DNA of 64,000 nt, taken from assembly GCA_934307695.1 (NCBI GenBank), contig CAKRCS010000006.1:62001-126000 (forward strand). Direction: 5' to 3'. The position numbers were made by a program, and so were the translations under genes. Position 1 is the first letter of the stretch. Each line of letters starts with the position of its first letter. Of this stretch, positions 7,132 through 17,542 are shown piece after piece. Under the pieces are notes generated by a model. It was not told the DNA's origin, ran no database searches, and saw nothing but the letters and a program-made list of their open reading frames with translations. Source of the DNA: an uncultured Agathobacter sp. (GTDB lineage: Bacteria; Bacillota; Clostridia; Lachnospirales; Lachnospiraceae).

Positions 7132-9225
7132 TTAGTTCTGTTCCGGAACATCCTTCATAGAGAAGCTGATACGTCCCATCTTGTCCTTGCCAAGGCAGAT
7201 AACAGTAACCTTGTCTCCAAGCGTAAGAACATCCTCAACGCGGTTGATACGCTCTTTTGCGATCTTGGAAATATGAACCATTCCCTCTTTGCCCGGTGCG
7301 AACTCGATGAATGCACCAAACTCCTTGATGCTTACAACGGTTCCGGTAAAGATCTGACCTTCCTCGAAATCGGTTACGATCGTCTTGATCATCTCGATTG
7401 CCTTCTGGATCATAGCCTTGTCGGTTCCACATACGGAAACAGCGCCGTCGTCGGTAATGTCAATCTTGACACCGGTGCGGGCGATGATCTCATTGATGGT
7501 CTTGCCCTTCTGTCCGACAACATCTCCGATCTTTGCAGGATCGATGGTGATCTGCTCGATCTTCGGAGCCCACTGGTTAACCTCAGGTCTTGGAGCTGCG
7601 ATTGCAGGCTTCATACAGGTATCCATGATGAAGAGTCTTGCCTCACGGCATCTTGCGATAGCGCCCTCAACGATCGGTCTGGTAAGTCCGTGGATCTTGA
7701 TATCCATCTGGATTGCGGTAATACCGTCAGTAGTACCGGTTACCTTAAAGTCCATATCACCGAAGAAGTCCTCAAGACCCTGAATATCGGTAAGAAGTAC
7801 GAAATCATCATCGGTATCTCCGGTAACAAGACCGCAGGAAATACCAGCTACCATCTTCTTGATCGGTACACCGGCAGCCATAAGGGACATACAGGATGCA
7901 CAGGTAGAAGCCATGGAGGTAGATCCGTTTGACTCGAAGGTCTCGGATACGGCACGGATTGCATATGGGAACTCTTCCTCGCTCGGAAGTACCGGTACGA
8001 GTGCCTTCTCAGCAAGTGCTCCGTGTCCGATCTCACGACGTCCCGGTCCTCTTGAAACCTTGGTTTCACCTACGGAATAAGCCGGGAAGTTGTACTGATG
8101 TAAATATCTCTTGGTGGTGATGTTTGCATCAAGGCCGTCGATCTTCTGAACCTCAGAAAGCGGTGCAAGTGTTACAACATCACAGATCTGTGTCTGTCCA
8201 CGGGTAAACATTGCAGAGCCGTGAACTCTCGGAATGATGTCAACTTCTGCAGCAAGCGGACGGATCTGGTTGAGTGCTCTGCCGTCCGGACGCTTGTGAT
8301 CCTTTAAGATCATCTTGCGGACAGTCTTCTTCTGATACTGATATACAGCCTCACCAAGAACAGCAAGCCAATCCTCTTTGTCAGCGAATGCTTCCTCAAG
8401 CTTAGCAGTTACTTCCTTGATGTTAGCCTCTCTCTTCTGCTTCTCATCGGTAAATACTGCCTCTTCCATCTGCTCCGGAGTAACGATCTCCTTCATTGCA
8501 GCGAACATTTCCTCCGGAATTGCGCAGCTTGTGTACTCATGCTTCGGCTTGCCAACCTCTTCGCGGATCTTGTTGATGAACGCGATGATAGTCTGGTTTA
8601 CCTCGTGGCACTTGTAAATTGCCTCGATCATCTTTGCTTCCGGTACTTCGTTAGCACCAGCCTCGATCATGATAACCTTCTCTGAGGTAGATGCAACGGT
8701 AAGCTGAAGATCGCCCTCATCCCATACCTTCTGGGACGGATTGACGATAAGCTCGCCATCGACAAGTCCCATCTGTGTCATTGCGCAAGGACCGTCAAAC
8801 GGGATATCGGAAATTGTGGTAGCAAGTGCTGCACCGATCATGCCGACAAGCTCCGGACGGCACTCCGGATCAACTGACATAACCATGTTGTTTAAGGTTA
8901 CATCGTTGCGGTAGTCCTTCGGGAATAACGGACGCATCGGACGATCGATTACGCGGGAGGTAAGGATTGCATTCTCAGATGCCTTTCCCTCTCTCTTATT
9001 AAATCCGCCAGGGATCTTTCCTACGGAATACATTTTCTCCTCAAACTCTACGGAAAGCGGGAAGAAATCAACGCCATCGCGCGGCTTATCGGATGCTGTT
9101 GCTGTGGAAAGAACGGTTGTCTCGCCATACTTAAGAAGTGCAGCTCCATTTGCCTGAGCACAAACTCTTCCGATATCTACGGTAAGTGTTCTGCCGGCAA
9201 GTTCCATTGAATAACTTTTGTACAT
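7132..9225 (-). CDS. pnp: Polyribonucleotide nucleotidyltransferase (PNPase)
   Basis: Phosphorolytic 3'-5' exoribonuclease and poly(A) polymerase of RNA turnover; 697 residues, the usual size. Domains in order: first RNase PH-like core (about 1-210, with RPLFPKDYRNDV), alpha-helical linker, second RNase PH core (about 310-540, with LPSEEEFPYAIRAVSETFES, GSTSMASTCASCMSLMAAGV and the Asp-rich TGDTDDDF), KH domain (IGDVVGQKGKTINEI) and S1 domain (GTVVSIKEFGAFIEFAPGKE). ATG 9225 follows AAAGGAGAACAAAC. It lies downstream of rpsO as in many bacteria and ends at a strong terminator. Confidence 0.97.
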   Translation of the reverse strand: MYKSYSMELAGRTLTVDIGRVCAQANGAALLKYGETTVLSTATASDKPRDGVDFFPLSVEFEEKMYSVGKIPGGFNKREGKASENAILTSRVIDRPMRPLFPKDYRNDVTLNNMVMSVDPECRPELVGMIGAALATTISDIPFDGPCAMTQMGLVDGELIVNPSQKVWDEGDLQLTVASTSEKVIMIEAGANEVPEAKMIEAIYKCHEVNQTIIAFINKIREEVGKPKHEYTSCAIPEEMFAAMKEIVTPEQMEEAVFTDEKQKREANIKEVTAKLEEAFADKEDWLAVLGEAVYQYQKKTVRKMILKDHKRPDGRALNQIRPLAAEVDIIPRVHGSAMFTRGQTQICDVVTLAPLSEVQKIDGLDANITTKRYLHQYNFPAYSVGETKVSRGPGRREIGHGALAEKALVPVLPSEEEFPYAIRAVSETFESNGSTSMASTCASCMSLMAAGVPIKKMVAGISCGLVTGDTDDDFVLLTDIQGLEDFFGDMDFKVTGTTDGITAIQMDIKIHGLTRPIVEGAIARCREARLFIMDTCMKPAIAAPRPEVNQWAPKIEQITIDPAKIGDVVGQKGKTINEIIARTGVKIDITDDGAVSVCGTDKAMIQKAIEMIKTIVTDFEEGQIFTGTVVSIKEFGAFIEFAPGKEGMVHISKIAKERINRVEDVLTLGDKVTVICLGKDKMGRISFSMKDVPEQN

Positions 9226-9350
9226 GTTTGTTCTCCTTTATTTTATAATCTGCAAATTGCAGGAGCTCCGAAACTACTGAACAATCCATGCCGCAGGTGC
9301 ATAGCCTCTTCAGTGGCTTCGGTAAAAATCTCCCGCATTTTTCACAACAA

Positions 9351-9379
9351 AGAGCGGAGTCGAAAAACAACTCCGCTCT
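9351..9379 (-). promoter_or_regulatory. Hairpin between rpsO and pnp
   Basis: A 10-bp perfect stem (AGAGCGGAGT / ACTCCGCTCT) with a 9-nt loop starts about 10 nt after the rpsO stop. The U-tract is poor (TTGTTGTG), so it may be a leaky terminator or an endonuclease processing site of an rpsO-pnp transcript, as known for this gene pair in E. coli. Confidence 0.55.
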
Positions 9380-9389
9380 GTCTTTACAA

Positions 9390-9656
9390 TTACTTTCTGA
9401 GTCCTAAACGCTCGATAAGGGAACGATATCTCTCGATATCAAGATCCTTTAAGTAAGAAAGTAAACCACGTCTCTTACCGATCATCTTAAGCATTCCTCT
9501 TCTGGAATGATGATCCTTCGGGTTCTCCTTCAAGTGCTCAGTAAGCTCTGCGATTCTTGCTGAAAGAATTGCGATCTGAACCTCCGGTGAGCCTGTGTCA
9601 CCAGGTGTTCTTCCATACTCATTGATAATTGCCTGCTTCTTTTCCTTTGCGATCAT
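9390..9656 (-). CDS. rpsO: 30S ribosomal protein S15
   Basis: Primary 16S rRNA-binding protein of the 30S platform; 88 residues, full length. Family signature visible in [20 protein letters not shown] and [19 protein letters not shown]. The frame is open further upstream, but the start is set at the ATG preceded by AAAGGAGGATCACAAC. It has its own promoter and is followed by a hairpin and pnp. Confidence 0.97.
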   Translation of the reverse strand: MIAKEKKQAIINEYGRTPGDTGSPEVQIAILSARIAELTEHLKENPKDHHSRRGMLKMIGKRRGLLSYLKDLDIERYRSLIERLGLRK

Positions 9657-9758
9657 GTTGTGATCCTCCTTTAAAATATTATGCGCCCGATGTATCTGAT
9701 ACTCAGCGAAAGGTCGGAGTGTCCATTCACCGAATATGGGCAAAAACCATACTTGCAT

Positions 9759-9787
9759 AGTATAACATAGCATGCATAGCTTGTAAA
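9759..9787 (-). promoter_or_regulatory. Promoter of rpsO
   Basis: Minus strand TTTACA, 17-bp spacer, TATACT; the untranslated leader is about 100 nt, long enough for autoregulation by S15, although no specific fold was recognised. Confidence 0.6.
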
Positions 9788-9796
9788 CAAAAACTT

Positions 9797-11062
9797 TTAA
9801 TCATCCAGATAACGTGCCACACAGATCGGAGTACGGTAATATGCGCTGGAGATTTTGATTCCATCACGCTTGTTGCTTGCGTGTACGATCTGACCGTTGC
9901 CGATGTAGATTGCCACATGGCTGATGCGCTTGCCGCTTCCGTAGAAGAACAGATCTCCCGGCTGTGCCTGGGATGCCTTGATCTTGGTTCCGTAGCTCGG
10001 CTGTGCACGCGAAGAATGTGGCAGATAGATGCCGTATTTCTCATAGATCTTCATTGTAAATCCGGAACAATCCACACCCTTTGTAAGGCTTGTACCACCC
10101 CAGACATAACGGTTGCCGACAAACTGGAGTGCGTACTGTACAAGGTCTACACGCACATCCGATACACCCTCGCCGTAGCGGATCTCGGTGATCGTCTTTG
10201 CGGTCGGCAGCTTCTGTGCGATCGTGACATAATCCTTATACACATATCCGGTCTCATCATCGATCTCGACAAGCACCCACTCATCAGACTCCTCGACAAC
10301 GACAAGATCCTCTCCGTTGTTCACAAGGGAAACGATCGAAGAATCCGTAGAAGCCTCACTGCGGACACGGAGTGTCTCTGTCGTAACGGTCGCATAAGTG
10401 CACACCTCTTCCCTTGCAACTGCAAGTGCTTCCTCGCCGGTGTAAAGATACTCGCTCTTTACATAACCGGACACACTTCCGGACTTGATCTTTGACCAGT
10501 CTCCGGTCACCTCCAGAATCTCACAGGCATTGTGATGCGTCATCTTGCCGACGATCTTGCTGTCTGTGGTTGGTTCTTCTCTTACATTTAAGTTGCTGGT
10601 CTCGACATTTGCGATACCGATATTCGTATAGCCACAGATTGAGTTATCGGACTCTGCGGTCTGCTCTTGTGTATCTGCCGCTTCCGCGTCCGTCGAATTC
10701 TGCGCGTCTGCTGCATCCTCCGCCTGATCCTTGCCGTCTTCCACTGCTCCATCCGCAGCATCATCTGCAACCGTCTGTCCGTCTTCCGGCATTCCCATCG
10801 TCACCAGTGAAAGATCACTGTTTGAGATGGAGACATCCGGAAAGTCATTTAAAACGCTGGCTACACCTGAAGTAAAAATCGGGATTGTCACCTCATCTGC
10901 ATTCAGGACATCGGCTACACCTGCGGTCAGCGTCAGCTTAGAGGCTGTATCACTGGTCGCATCTGTTTTATGATTGGAAATGGAAAAGATCGTCACACCG
11001 CATACAGCCACTGCCGCCACGCCGCCGACAATCTTTCCAAGCTTTTCTTTGTTCGCTTTCAT
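9797..11062 (-). CDS. Exported SH3b-SH3b-NlpC/P60 cell-wall hydrolase
   Basis: A 421-residue peptidoglycan endopeptidase, probably cleaving within the stem peptide. The start ATG follows GTGGAGGTTTAC. Layout: N-terminal export/membrane segment (about residues 11-30, [18 protein letters not shown]), a low-complexity Asp/Ala/Glu linker (about 95-140), two bacterial SH3 domains ([17 protein letters not shown] and [17 protein letters not shown]) that bind wall or peptide, and a C-terminal NlpC/P60 domain with catalytic Cys ([15 protein letters not shown]), His ([17 protein letters not shown]) and a downstream polar residue. It has its own consensus promoter overlapping the end of ribF, so it is regulated apart from the translation operon. 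Confidence 0.9.
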   Translation of the reverse strand: MKANKEKLGKIVGGVAAVAVCGVTIFSISNHKTDATSDTASKLTLTAGVADVLNADEVTIPIFTSGVASVLNDFPDVSISNSDLSLVTMGMPEDGQTVADDAADGAVEDGKDQAEDAADAQNSTDAEAADTQEQTAESDNSICGYTNIGIANVETSNLNVREEPTTDSKIVGKMTHHNACEILEVTGDWSKIKSGSVSGYVKSEYLYTGEEALAVAREEVCTYATVTTETLRVRSEASTDSSIVSLVNNGEDLVVVEESDEWVLVEIDDETGYVYKDYVTIAQKLPTAKTITEIRYGEGVSDVRVDLVQYALQFVGNRYVWGGTSLTKGVDCSGFTMKIYEKYGIYLPHSSRAQPSYGTKIKASQAQPGDLFFYGSGKRISHVAIYIGNGQIVHASNKRDGIKISSAYYRTPICVARYLDD

Positions 11063-11100
11063 GTAAACCTCCACGAAACATATCGTTTATTTCATTACAG

Positions 11101-11129
11101 AGTATAGCAGTTGGCTTTTACACTGTCAA
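11101..11129 (-). promoter_or_regulatory. Promoter of the NlpC/P60 hydrolase gene
   Basis: Minus strand TTGACA, 17-bp spacer, TATACT. The -35 box overlaps the last codons of ribF. Confidence 0.75.
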
Positions 11130-12061
11130 CACACTTTTGTAATATTTTCGTAATATTTGTGTGTTGTCTCAATATCACAAAAGATCTGGTGTTTCAAGGC
11201 TTCCAGCGACTCAAACCGCTTTTCCGGTCTGATAAAATCAAGAAATTCGACCAAAATATTCTGTTCGTAAACATCTTTGTCAAAATCAAGTAAGAATGTT
11301 TCAAGTCCGATCGGATTGTCCGCTCCGACCGTTGGCTTCCTGCCAATATTGGATACGCTCTTGTACCAGACACCGTCCACCTTTGTCCGGGTGACGTACA
11401 CGCCGAACGGCGGGATCATCTTCTCCTCCGGTATCGCCATGTTGACCGTTGGAATTCCCATTGTATGTCCGATCCGTCTGCCGTGGATCACGTCACTTTT
11501 TGCAAAAAAGTGATAGCCTAAGAGCTTATTTGCCTTCTGGATATTCCCTTTTTCGATCTCCTCGCGCACGAATGTGCTGCTGATGTCGCGCCCGTCCTCC
11601 TGAACCTTCGGCATGACGATCGTCCGGTAGCCGTATTTCTTTTCAAATTGCTGTAAGACCTCATAATTGCCGGAGCGGTTATGCGCGAAGTGGAAATCTG
11701 TTCCCACCACAAAGCATCTGACCGAAAGTGATTCCACGATCCAGCGGATAAATGCCTCCGCTTCCATGTGCATCACCTCGTCCGTAAACGGGCAGGAAAC
11801 CAGATAATCGATCCCCGACTGTTCAAAGATGTATCGCTTTTCCTCATTTACGGTAAGCTCCTTTGCCTTTGTGTCGTACACGCGCTTGCGTGGCGGTATA
11901 TCAAAGGTAAACACGATGGTCTTAAGTCCGTATTGTTCTTTTTGTTTCTGGATCTCATGCATCAAAAGCTCATGGCCGCGGTGCAGCCCGTCGAACTTTC
12001 CGAGAGTGATCACACTCTCCTCCCCCACATGAAAATCCAAGGTATCATGAATGTACTTCAT
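11126..12061 (-). CDS. ribF: Bifunctional riboflavin kinase / FAD synthetase
   Basis: Makes FMN and then FAD from riboflavin. The 311-residue protein has an N-terminal nucleotidyltransferase domain with the HxGH-type motif in ITLGKFDGLHRGHELLMHEI and the conserved RPF/CPFTDEVMHMEAEAFI region, and a C-terminal flavokinase domain (GRRIGHTMGIPTVNMAIPEE, then PPFGVYVTRTKVDG). ATG 12061 lies three bases after the truB stop codon, so it is translated with truB. The truB-ribF order is common in Firmicutes. Confidence 0.95.
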   Translation of the reverse strand: MKYIHDTLDFHVGEESVITLGKFDGLHRGHELLMHEIQKQKEQYGLKTIVFTFDIPPRKRVYDTKAKELTVNEEKRYIFEQSGIDYLVSCPFTDEVMHMEAEAFIRWIVESLSVRCFVVGTDFHFAHNRSGNYEVLQQFEKKYGYRTIVMPKVQEDGRDISSTFVREEIEKGNIQKANKLLGYHFFAKSDVIHGRRIGHTMGIPTVNMAIPEEKMIPPFGVYVTRTKVDGVWYKSVSNIGRKPTVGADNPIGLETFLLDFDKDVYEQNILVEFLDFIRPEKRFESLEALKHQIFCDIETTHKYYENITKVC

Positions 12062-12064
12062 CGT

Positions 12065-12958
12065 CTATTCCATAAAAATCTTGATTGGTTTATAGTCATC
12101 CTGTTCGTTCTGATATGCATAGATGCCGATAAATCTGTTCGCATCACTGTACAGACGTATCGGTGATGCCTCCCGCCCGGCATCCGGTATCAGGTCCGCC
12201 GGAATACGGTTGCCGTTTTCCAGCAGCTTTGCTGCTTCCTTTACAGCATAGCATTTTTTGTACCTGTCAAAGATGGTATCGGTCGGATAAAGGATTTCCG
12301 CCTCCCGCCCCTTCGAAAAGAGTTCTTCCACCTCCGACAGCTTGTGTGCCTTATCTAATGTAAAGCCGGCCACCCTTGTCCGAAGCAGGGATTCCATGCA
12401 GCCGTAACAGCCTAACTTCTCCCCGATATCCTGACAGAGAGTGCGGATATACGTTCCCTTTGAGCAATGCACGCGCATACGCACACGCGGCAGCTCCATG
12501 GATAAGATCTCGATCGCATGGATCTCCACACGCCTTGCTTTGCGCTCGACCGTCACTCCTTTTCTGGCAAGGTCGCACAGCTTCTGCCCGTCCACCTTGA
12601 GTGCTGAGTACATCGGCGGGATCTGGTCGTATGCACCAAGAAAGGATACGATCGCAGCCGTAACCTCCTGCCCGGTCACATCCACGGGATGCTCTGCCAG
12701 AACCTGTCCGGTCATATCCTGCGTGTCTGTCATGACACCGAGCAGAAGTACTGTCTCGTACTCCTTGTCCTTATCCGTAAGAAGGTCACACACCTTCGTT
12801 GCCTTGCCGAGACACACCGGAAGAACGCCCTCGGCATCCGGATCCAGTGTTCCGGTGTGGCCGATCTTCTTCTGATGTGTGATCCCCCGCATTCTGGCAA
12901 CCACGTCAAAGGAGGTATACCCCTTCTCCTTGTATATGTTTATGATTCCATTTACCAT
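12065..12958 (-). CDS. truB: tRNA pseudouridine-55 synthase TruB
   Basis: Converts U55 of the tRNA T-loop to pseudouridine. Its 297 residues include motif I near the N-terminus (INIYKEKGYTSFDVV) and motif II with the catalytic Asp (HTGTLDPDAEGVLPVCLGKA). The C-terminal segment resembles the shortened PUA-like tail of Firmicutes. ATG 12958 follows AGGTAAATTTC. Confidence 0.95.
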   Translation of the reverse strand: MVNGIINIYKEKGYTSFDVVARMRGITHQKKIGHTGTLDPDAEGVLPVCLGKATKVCDLLTDKDKEYETVLLLGVMTDTQDMTGQVLAEHPVDVTGQEVTAAIVSFLGAYDQIPPMYSALKVDGQKLCDLARKGVTVERKARRVEIHAIEILSMELPRVRMRVHCSKGTYIRTLCQDIGEKLGCYGCMESLLRTRVAGFTLDKAHKLSEVEELFSKGREAEILYPTDTIFDRYKKCYAVKEAAKLLENGNRIPADLIPDAGREASPIRLYSDANRFIGIYAYQNEQDDYKPIKIFME

Positions 12959-12967
12959 GAAATTTAC

Positions 12968-13927
12968 CTACAATCTCGCTTCGATTTCTTTTAGCACGCG
13001 CTCTACCGCTTCCTCTGCCGGTCCGTCGATCGTAAAGCCTGCCGCCTTAACATGACCGCCGCCCCCGAAACAGATCGCAACCTCCGCGACATTAAACTCG
13101 CCGTTTACGCGCAGGCTTCCCTTGAACGTGCCATCCTCATTCTCATATAAGAAAAGTGCCACTCGCACATCCTTTGTGATGCGCAGCTGATTGACGATTC
13201 CATCCAGATGCTTCGGCAGAACCTCAAACCGCTCCATTTCTTCTTGGGTGATCACGCTGACGATACACGCGCCATTGAGATAAAGCCTGCTGTTTAGCAA
13301 TGCCTGTCCCAAGATCCTGTTCTGTGCAAACGTCTTGGTGTAGAACGTCTCATCCACGATCTTCGGGTAGTCGATCCCCTTTTCCATCAGGATTCCTGCA
13401 ACATTCATCGTCTTTGCGGAGGTGCAGGAATACTGGAACACGCCGGTATCATGGACGATTCCGGTGTAAAGGCACTCTGCGATCTCCTTAGTAACACGCG
13501 CCGGATCGATCACCTCGTACACAAGCTCACAGGTTGAGCTAGCATCCGGATAGATATAATTATCCTCTGCAAAGCTCTGGTTGCTGATATGATGATCGAT
13601 GCAGAGCGTGTGCTTCGCCGCATTAAAAAACGCCGCAGCATTGCCAAGCCGCCCCAGATCCCCGCAGTCTAATGCAATAAATAAGTCAAAAGTTGTTGTA
13701 TCTGCATAATTGCTGTCAATTTCAGCAGAATATTGCAGGAATTTGAAGATATTCGGGATCGGTTCCAAAAACAGCTTCACATAAATCTGTGGATAATAGC
13801 TTTTGATATAGTTGTAGACCGCAAGCGTAGAACCAACACAGTCGCCATCCGGGCGTACATGCCCTGCGATGGCAACCGATGTTTTTCCTTCCAGAATGCG
13901 ATCCAGATACTTAGTCGTCTGACTCAT
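12968..13927 (-). CDS. nrnA: DHH/DHHA1 phosphoesterase (NrnA-like nanoRNase / pAp phosphatase)
   Basis: Degrades very short RNAs and usually also 3'-phosphoadenosine 5'-phosphate. The 319 residues show the DHH-family metal-binding motifs: GHVRPDGDCVGSTLA, FIALDCGD, the DHH motif in CIDHHISNQ, and later GIVHDTGVFQY; the C-terminal DHHA1 domain ends with the substrate-binding FGGGGHVKAAGF. The start ATG follows AAAGGACAAGAGG and overlaps the end of rbfA by 17 bases. The location between rbfA and truB is the standard Firmicute arrangement. Confidence 0.9.
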   Translation of the reverse strand: MSQTTKYLDRILEGKTSVAIAGHVRPDGDCVGSTLAVYNYIKSYYPQIYVKLFLEPIPNIFKFLQYSAEIDSNYADTTTFDLFIALDCGDLGRLGNAAAFFNAAKHTLCIDHHISNQSFAEDNYIYPDASSTCELVYEVIDPARVTKEIAECLYTGIVHDTGVFQYSCTSAKTMNVAGILMEKGIDYPKIVDETFYTKTFAQNRILGQALLNSRLYLNGACIVSVITQEEMERFEVLPKHLDGIVNQLRITKDVRVALFLYENEDGTFKGSLRVNGEFNVAEVAICFGGGGHVKAAGFTIDGPAEEAVERVLKEIEARL

Positions 13928-14285
13928 CCTCTTGTCCTTTGGTAAGCTCATCAATTTTCTTGGACATCTCAATTCCATACTCGATGGATTGATCCAAAAT
14001 AAATCTAATCTCCGGAGTATTGCGCAGATTGATGGATTTTGCCAGCGCTCTGCGGATATATCCCTCGGCGGATTTTAGTCCTGCCATTGTGGACTGCCGG
14101 GACTCCTCATCGCCTAAGACACTGATGTAAGCCTTGGCAGTCTTAAGATCCGGTGCAACTTCTACGGCAACCACGCTTGTCATGGGATTTATCCGCGGGT
14201 CCTTGATCTCCCCGCGGATGATATTTGACAATTCATGCATGACTTCTTCGTTGATCCGGATATTTTTGATACTATTCTTTCTCAT
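13911..14285 (-). CDS. rbfA: Ribosome-binding factor A
   Basis: Cold-shock associated maturation factor of the 30S subunit, a single KH-type domain; 124 residues. Signature region: ISNIIRGEIKDPRI-type sequence (LSNIIRGEIKDPRINPMTSV) and AKAYISVLGDEESRQ, with an acidic tail. ATG 14285 follows AGGAAGATAGC; it lies 9 bp after infB. Confidence 0.95.
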   Translation of the reverse strand: MRKNSIKNIRINEEVMHELSNIIRGEIKDPRINPMTSVVAVEVAPDLKTAKAYISVLGDEESRQSTMAGLKSAEGYIRRALAKSINLRNTPEIRFILDQSIEYGIEMSKKIDELTKGQEDESDD

Positions 14286-14294
14286 GCTATCTTC

Positions 14295-17201
14295 CTATCT
14301 TGGTACTTCTACCATCTTATAAGCCTCCACGATATCAAATTCCTGAATATCGTTAAAGCCGTCAAATACAAGACCACACTCAAATCCGGTCTTAACTTCC
14401 TTGACATCGTCCTTGAAACGCTTTAAGGAGCCAAGCTCGCCCTCATGGATCAGCTCACCCTCTCTGGTGATACGAACCTTGCAGCCACGCTCGATCACGC
14501 CGTCAAGCACATAGGAGCCTGCAATGTTGCCGACACCGGATGCCTTGAAGATCTGACGGATCTCCGCATGACCGATGACCTTCTCCTCGAAGATTGGATC
14601 AAGCATACCCTTCATGGCAGCCTCCACATCCTCGATCGCGTTGTAGATGACCTTGTAAAGTCTCACATCTACGCCCTCTCTGTCGGCAGTAAGCTTTGCG
14701 ACCGGATCCGGACGGACATTAAATCCGATGATGATCGCGTTGGATGCAGATGCAAGGATCACGTCGGACTCGTTGATTGCACCAACACCACCGTGGATAA
14801 CCTTTACGACAACTTCCTCGTTGGACAGCTTTACAAGGCTGTTCTTAACTGCTTCGACAGAACCCTGGACATCCGCCTTGACGATGATGTTAAGTTCCTT
14901 CATATTGCCGGACTGGATCTGTGAGAACAGATCATCCAGAGACATTCTTGCCTTGGTATCCTCAAGGAGCTTATTCTTCTCCTCTGCGATATAGGTATCC
15001 GCAAATGCCTTTGCTTCCTTGTCGGAATCACAGCATACGAAGGTCTCTCCGGCTGCCGGTACATTGTTTAATCCAAGGATCTCAACCGGTGTGGAAGGAG
15101 TTGCCTCTTTTACTCTGCGTCCCTTATCATCAACCATTGCACGGACTTTACCGTAGCAGCTTCCGCAGGCGATTGGATCACCAACGTGAAGTGTTCCCTT
15201 CTGTACGAGAACGGTTGCAACAGCTCCGCGTCCCTTATCAAGCTGAGCCTCGATGACAAGACCTCTCGCCTTACGCTTCGGGTTTGCCTTAAGCTCCAGC
15301 ACCTCAGCGGTCAGAAGGATCATCTCAAGAAGATTGTCGATACCTTCCTTGGTGTGTGCAGATACCGGACAGAAGATGGTGCTTCCGCCCCAGTCCTCCG
15401 GGATAAGCTCATACTCGGATAATTCCTGCTTTACCTTGTCAATATTAGCACTCGGCTTATCGATCTTGTTGATCGCAACAATAATCTCAACACCTGCTGC
15501 TTTTGCATGGTTGATTGCTTCAACTGTCTGCGGCATCACGCCGTCGTCAGCGGCAACTACAAGGATTGCGATATCGGTGGAATTGGCACCACGCATACGC
15601 ATAGCGGTAAATGCCTCATGTCCCGGTGTATCCAAAAACGTGATGTTCTGATTGTTGATCGATACGACAGATGCACCGATGTGCTGGGTGATACCACCAG
15701 CCTCGCGGTCTGTTACACGGGTGGAACGGATCGCATCCAAAAGGGATGTTTTACCATGGTCAACGTGTCCCATGACACAGACAACCGGTGGACGGCTGAC
15801 CATATCAGCCTCATCCTCCTCGTCTTCCTTAAGAAGTTCTGCAATGACATCCACCTTTTCTTCCGGCTCACAGATGTAATTGAATTCAAGTGCAATATCC
15901 TCTGCCGCTGCGAAATCTACCTCATGGTTTACCGTAACCATCTGTCCCTTCAAGAACAGCTTCTTAACAATTGCAGACGGCTGGATCTTCATGGCATCTG
16001 CCAGCTCACGGATTGTCATCTTCTCCGGGAGAACGATCGTCTTGATCTCGTTTTCATCTTCCTTCGGCTGCTGTGGCTGCTGCTGCGGTTTCTTCTTGCC
16101 GCCATGCTTCTCTAAGTTGATGTAGTTCTCCTGTTTCTTGCTTCCGAGCTTATCGTGATCCTGATGTCTGTTATTGTTCTTGCGATCACTGTTGCTGCGC
16201 TCGCGGCTCTCCTTACCTCTTACTTCCTCGCCGGCTGCTGCGGACTCCTTGTTAAACTTATCCATCTCACGATCGAAACGACCCTTGTTGCCTGCAGCTT
16301 GGCGGTCAGAGCCCGGTCTTGCCGGACGATCGCCGAATGAACGGTTGCCGTCTCTTCTGTCGCCCTGTGGTCTGTTCGGGCGGTTGCCGTCTCTTCTGTC
16401 ACCCTGTGGTCTGTTCGGGCGGTCGCCATCTCTTCTGTCGCCCTGCGGTCTGTTCGGGCGGTCGCCGTCTCTTCTGTCGCCCTGCGGTCTGTTCGGACGG
16501 TCACCATCTCTTCTGTCGCCCTGCGGTCTGTTCGGGCGGTCGCCGTCTCTTCTGTCGCCTTGTGGTCTGTTCGGGCGGTCGCCGTCTCTTCTGTCACCCT
16601 GCGGTCTGTTCGGACGGTCATTTTTTGGACGTTCCATATTATTCTGTGCGCTTGGCTTTGTTTCCATTACAAAATCATCATTATTTCCTGCGGTGCGCTC
16701 ACTGATCGGGCGCATTGCACGCTCGCCGACCGGTCTTGGACGGATGATATGATTCTCCGGTCTTGCCGGTGCAGCATCTCTTTTTGGTCCGCGGTTCTGC
16801 TGTCCCGGTCTCTGACCATTACCGCCCTGTCCCGGACGTCTCTGCTGCTGTTTGCTGTACTGTGCGTTAAATACCGCAGAAATGCTGGATTTCTTCTTCG
16901 GTCTTTCCTTCTCCGGCACAGCGCCCTCCTGCTTTGAAGCAGGCTTAGCAGCTTCTGCCTTTGGTGCCTCCGCCTTTGGTGCCTCCGCCTTTACAGGCTC
17001 AGCCTTTGGAGCTTCCGTCTTTGGTGCCTCTGCCTTTGGCGCAGACTTTGCGAATTTGCTTCTGATCTTTGCCTGAGTCTCATCCTCAAGACCGCTGGAC
17101 GCACTCTTTACCGCATATTCGGTATTGCTTAACAGATCGATAATATCCTGTGATTTTATATCTAATTCTTTTGCAAGTTCATGAACTCTCATTTTTGCCA
17201 T
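14295..17201 (-). CDS. infB: Translation initiation factor IF-2
   Basis: GTPase that brings fMet-tRNA to the 30S subunit and promotes subunit joining. At 968 residues it is long because of its N-terminal part: an IF2-N helical domain ([17 protein letters not shown]), an Ala/Pro/Lys-rich linker of EAPKAEA-type repeats, then seven 13-residue Arg/Asp/Gln/Pro repeats, then a second IF2-N domain ([20 protein letters not shown]). The G domain has [15 protein letters not shown] (G1), [12 protein letters not shown] (G3), NKIDK (G4) and SAHTKEG (G5). ATG 17201 follows GGAGGAAACAATTA and overlaps the ylxQ stop by one base. Confidence 0.97.
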   Translation of the reverse strand: MAKMRVHELAKELDIKSQDIIDLLSNTEYAVKSASSGLEDETQAKIRSKFAKSAPKAEAPKTEAPKAEPVKAEAPKAEAPKAEAAKPASKQEGAVPEKERPKKKSSISAVFNAQYSKQQQRRPGQGGNGQRPGQQNRGPKRDAAPARPENHIIRPRPVGERAMRPISERTAGNNDDFVMETKPSAQNNMERPKNDRPNRPQGDRRDGDRPNRPQGDRRDGDRPNRPQGDRRDGDRPNRPQGDRRDGDRPNRPQGDRRDGDRPNRPQGDRRDGNRPNRPQGDRRDGNRSFGDRPARPGSDRQAAGNKGRFDREMDKFNKESAAAGEEVRGKESRERSNSDRKNNNRHQDHDKLGSKKQENYINLEKHGGKKKPQQQPQQPKEDENEIKTIVLPEKMTIRELADAMKIQPSAIVKKLFLKGQMVTVNHEVDFAAAEDIALEFNYICEPEEKVDVIAELLKEDEEDEADMVSRPPVVCVMGHVDHGKTSLLDAIRSTRVTDREAGGITQHIGASVVSINNQNITFLDTPGHEAFTAMRMRGANSTDIAILVVAADDGVMPQTVEAINHAKAAGVEIIVAINKIDKPSANIDKVKQELSEYELIPEDWGGSTIFCPVSAHTKEGIDNLLEMILLTAEVLELKANPKRKARGLVIEAQLDKGRGAVATVLVQKGTLHVGDPIACGSCYGKVRAMVDDKGRRVKEATPSTPVEILGLNNVPAAGETFVCCDSDKEAKAFADTYIAEEKNKLLEDTKARMSLDDLFSQIQSGNMKELNIIVKADVQGSVEAVKNSLVKLSNEEVVVKVIHGGVGAINESDVILASASNAIIIGFNVRPDPVAKLTADREGVDVRLYKVIYNAIEDVEAAMKGMLDPIFEEKVIGHAEIRQIFKASGVGNIAGSYVLDGVIERGCKVRITREGELIHEGELGSLKRFKDDVKEVKTGFECGLVFDGFNDIQEFDIVEAYKMVEVPR
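16346..16619. repeat. Seven 39-bp in-frame tandem repeats in infB
   Basis: Encodes seven copies of a 13-residue unit ([13 protein letters not shown]; the last copy begins with Asn). Copies differ mostly at synonymous positions, so the unit is kept at the protein level. It lies in the disordered N-terminal linker of IF-2. Confidence 0.9.
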
Positions 17202-17542
17202 TAATTGTTTCCTCCATTATTCAGTTTTGCCCCTGCGGTATATGCATTGATCTTTTCTACGATTGCATTTGCCAGACGTTCATCGACAACTGCAAGCGAT
17301 GCACGAAACTCTTTCCCAATGCAGTGTCCAAGTTCTTCCTTTGTCCCGAATGCGTACATCGGAACCTCATAAAAATCTGTCATGTTTGAAAACTTCTTCC
17401 GGGTGTTATCAGATGCCTCCTCGGAGACAATGACAAGCCACGCCTTTCCTGTCTTGACAGCCTTTTCGGTAGAAAACTCTCCACTTACCACATTTCCGGA
17501 CTTGGCTGCGATTCCGATCATGGATAGCACTCTATTTTTCAA
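17201..17542 (-). CDS. ylxQ: L7Ae-family K-turn RNA-binding protein YlxQ
   Basis: A 113-residue L7Ae/L30e/S12e/Gadd45-family protein likely to bind kink-turn RNA; its precise cellular role is unsettled. Signature: [20 protein letters not shown] and [16 protein letters not shown]. It seems to start at TTG (17542), with AAAAGGAG ten bases upstream and an 11-bp overlap with ylxR, suggesting translational coupling. Placed in the conserved nusA-ylxR-ylxQ-infB order. Confidence 0.88.
   Translation of the reverse strand: MKNRVLSMIGIAAKSGNVVSGEFSTEKAVKTGKAWLVIVSEEASDNTRKKFSNMTDFYEVPMYAFGTKEELGHCIGKEFRASLAVVDERLANAIVEKINAYTAGAKLNNGGNN

Noticed and set aside
7117..7932. 271-codon plus-strand open frame over pnp
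   Set aside because: Entirely antisense to the conserved KH/S1 and core region of pnp; no ribosome binding site or family likeness.
16174..16752. Plus-strand frame with [13 protein letters not shown] repeats
   Set aside because: Antisense shadow of the infB tandem repeat.
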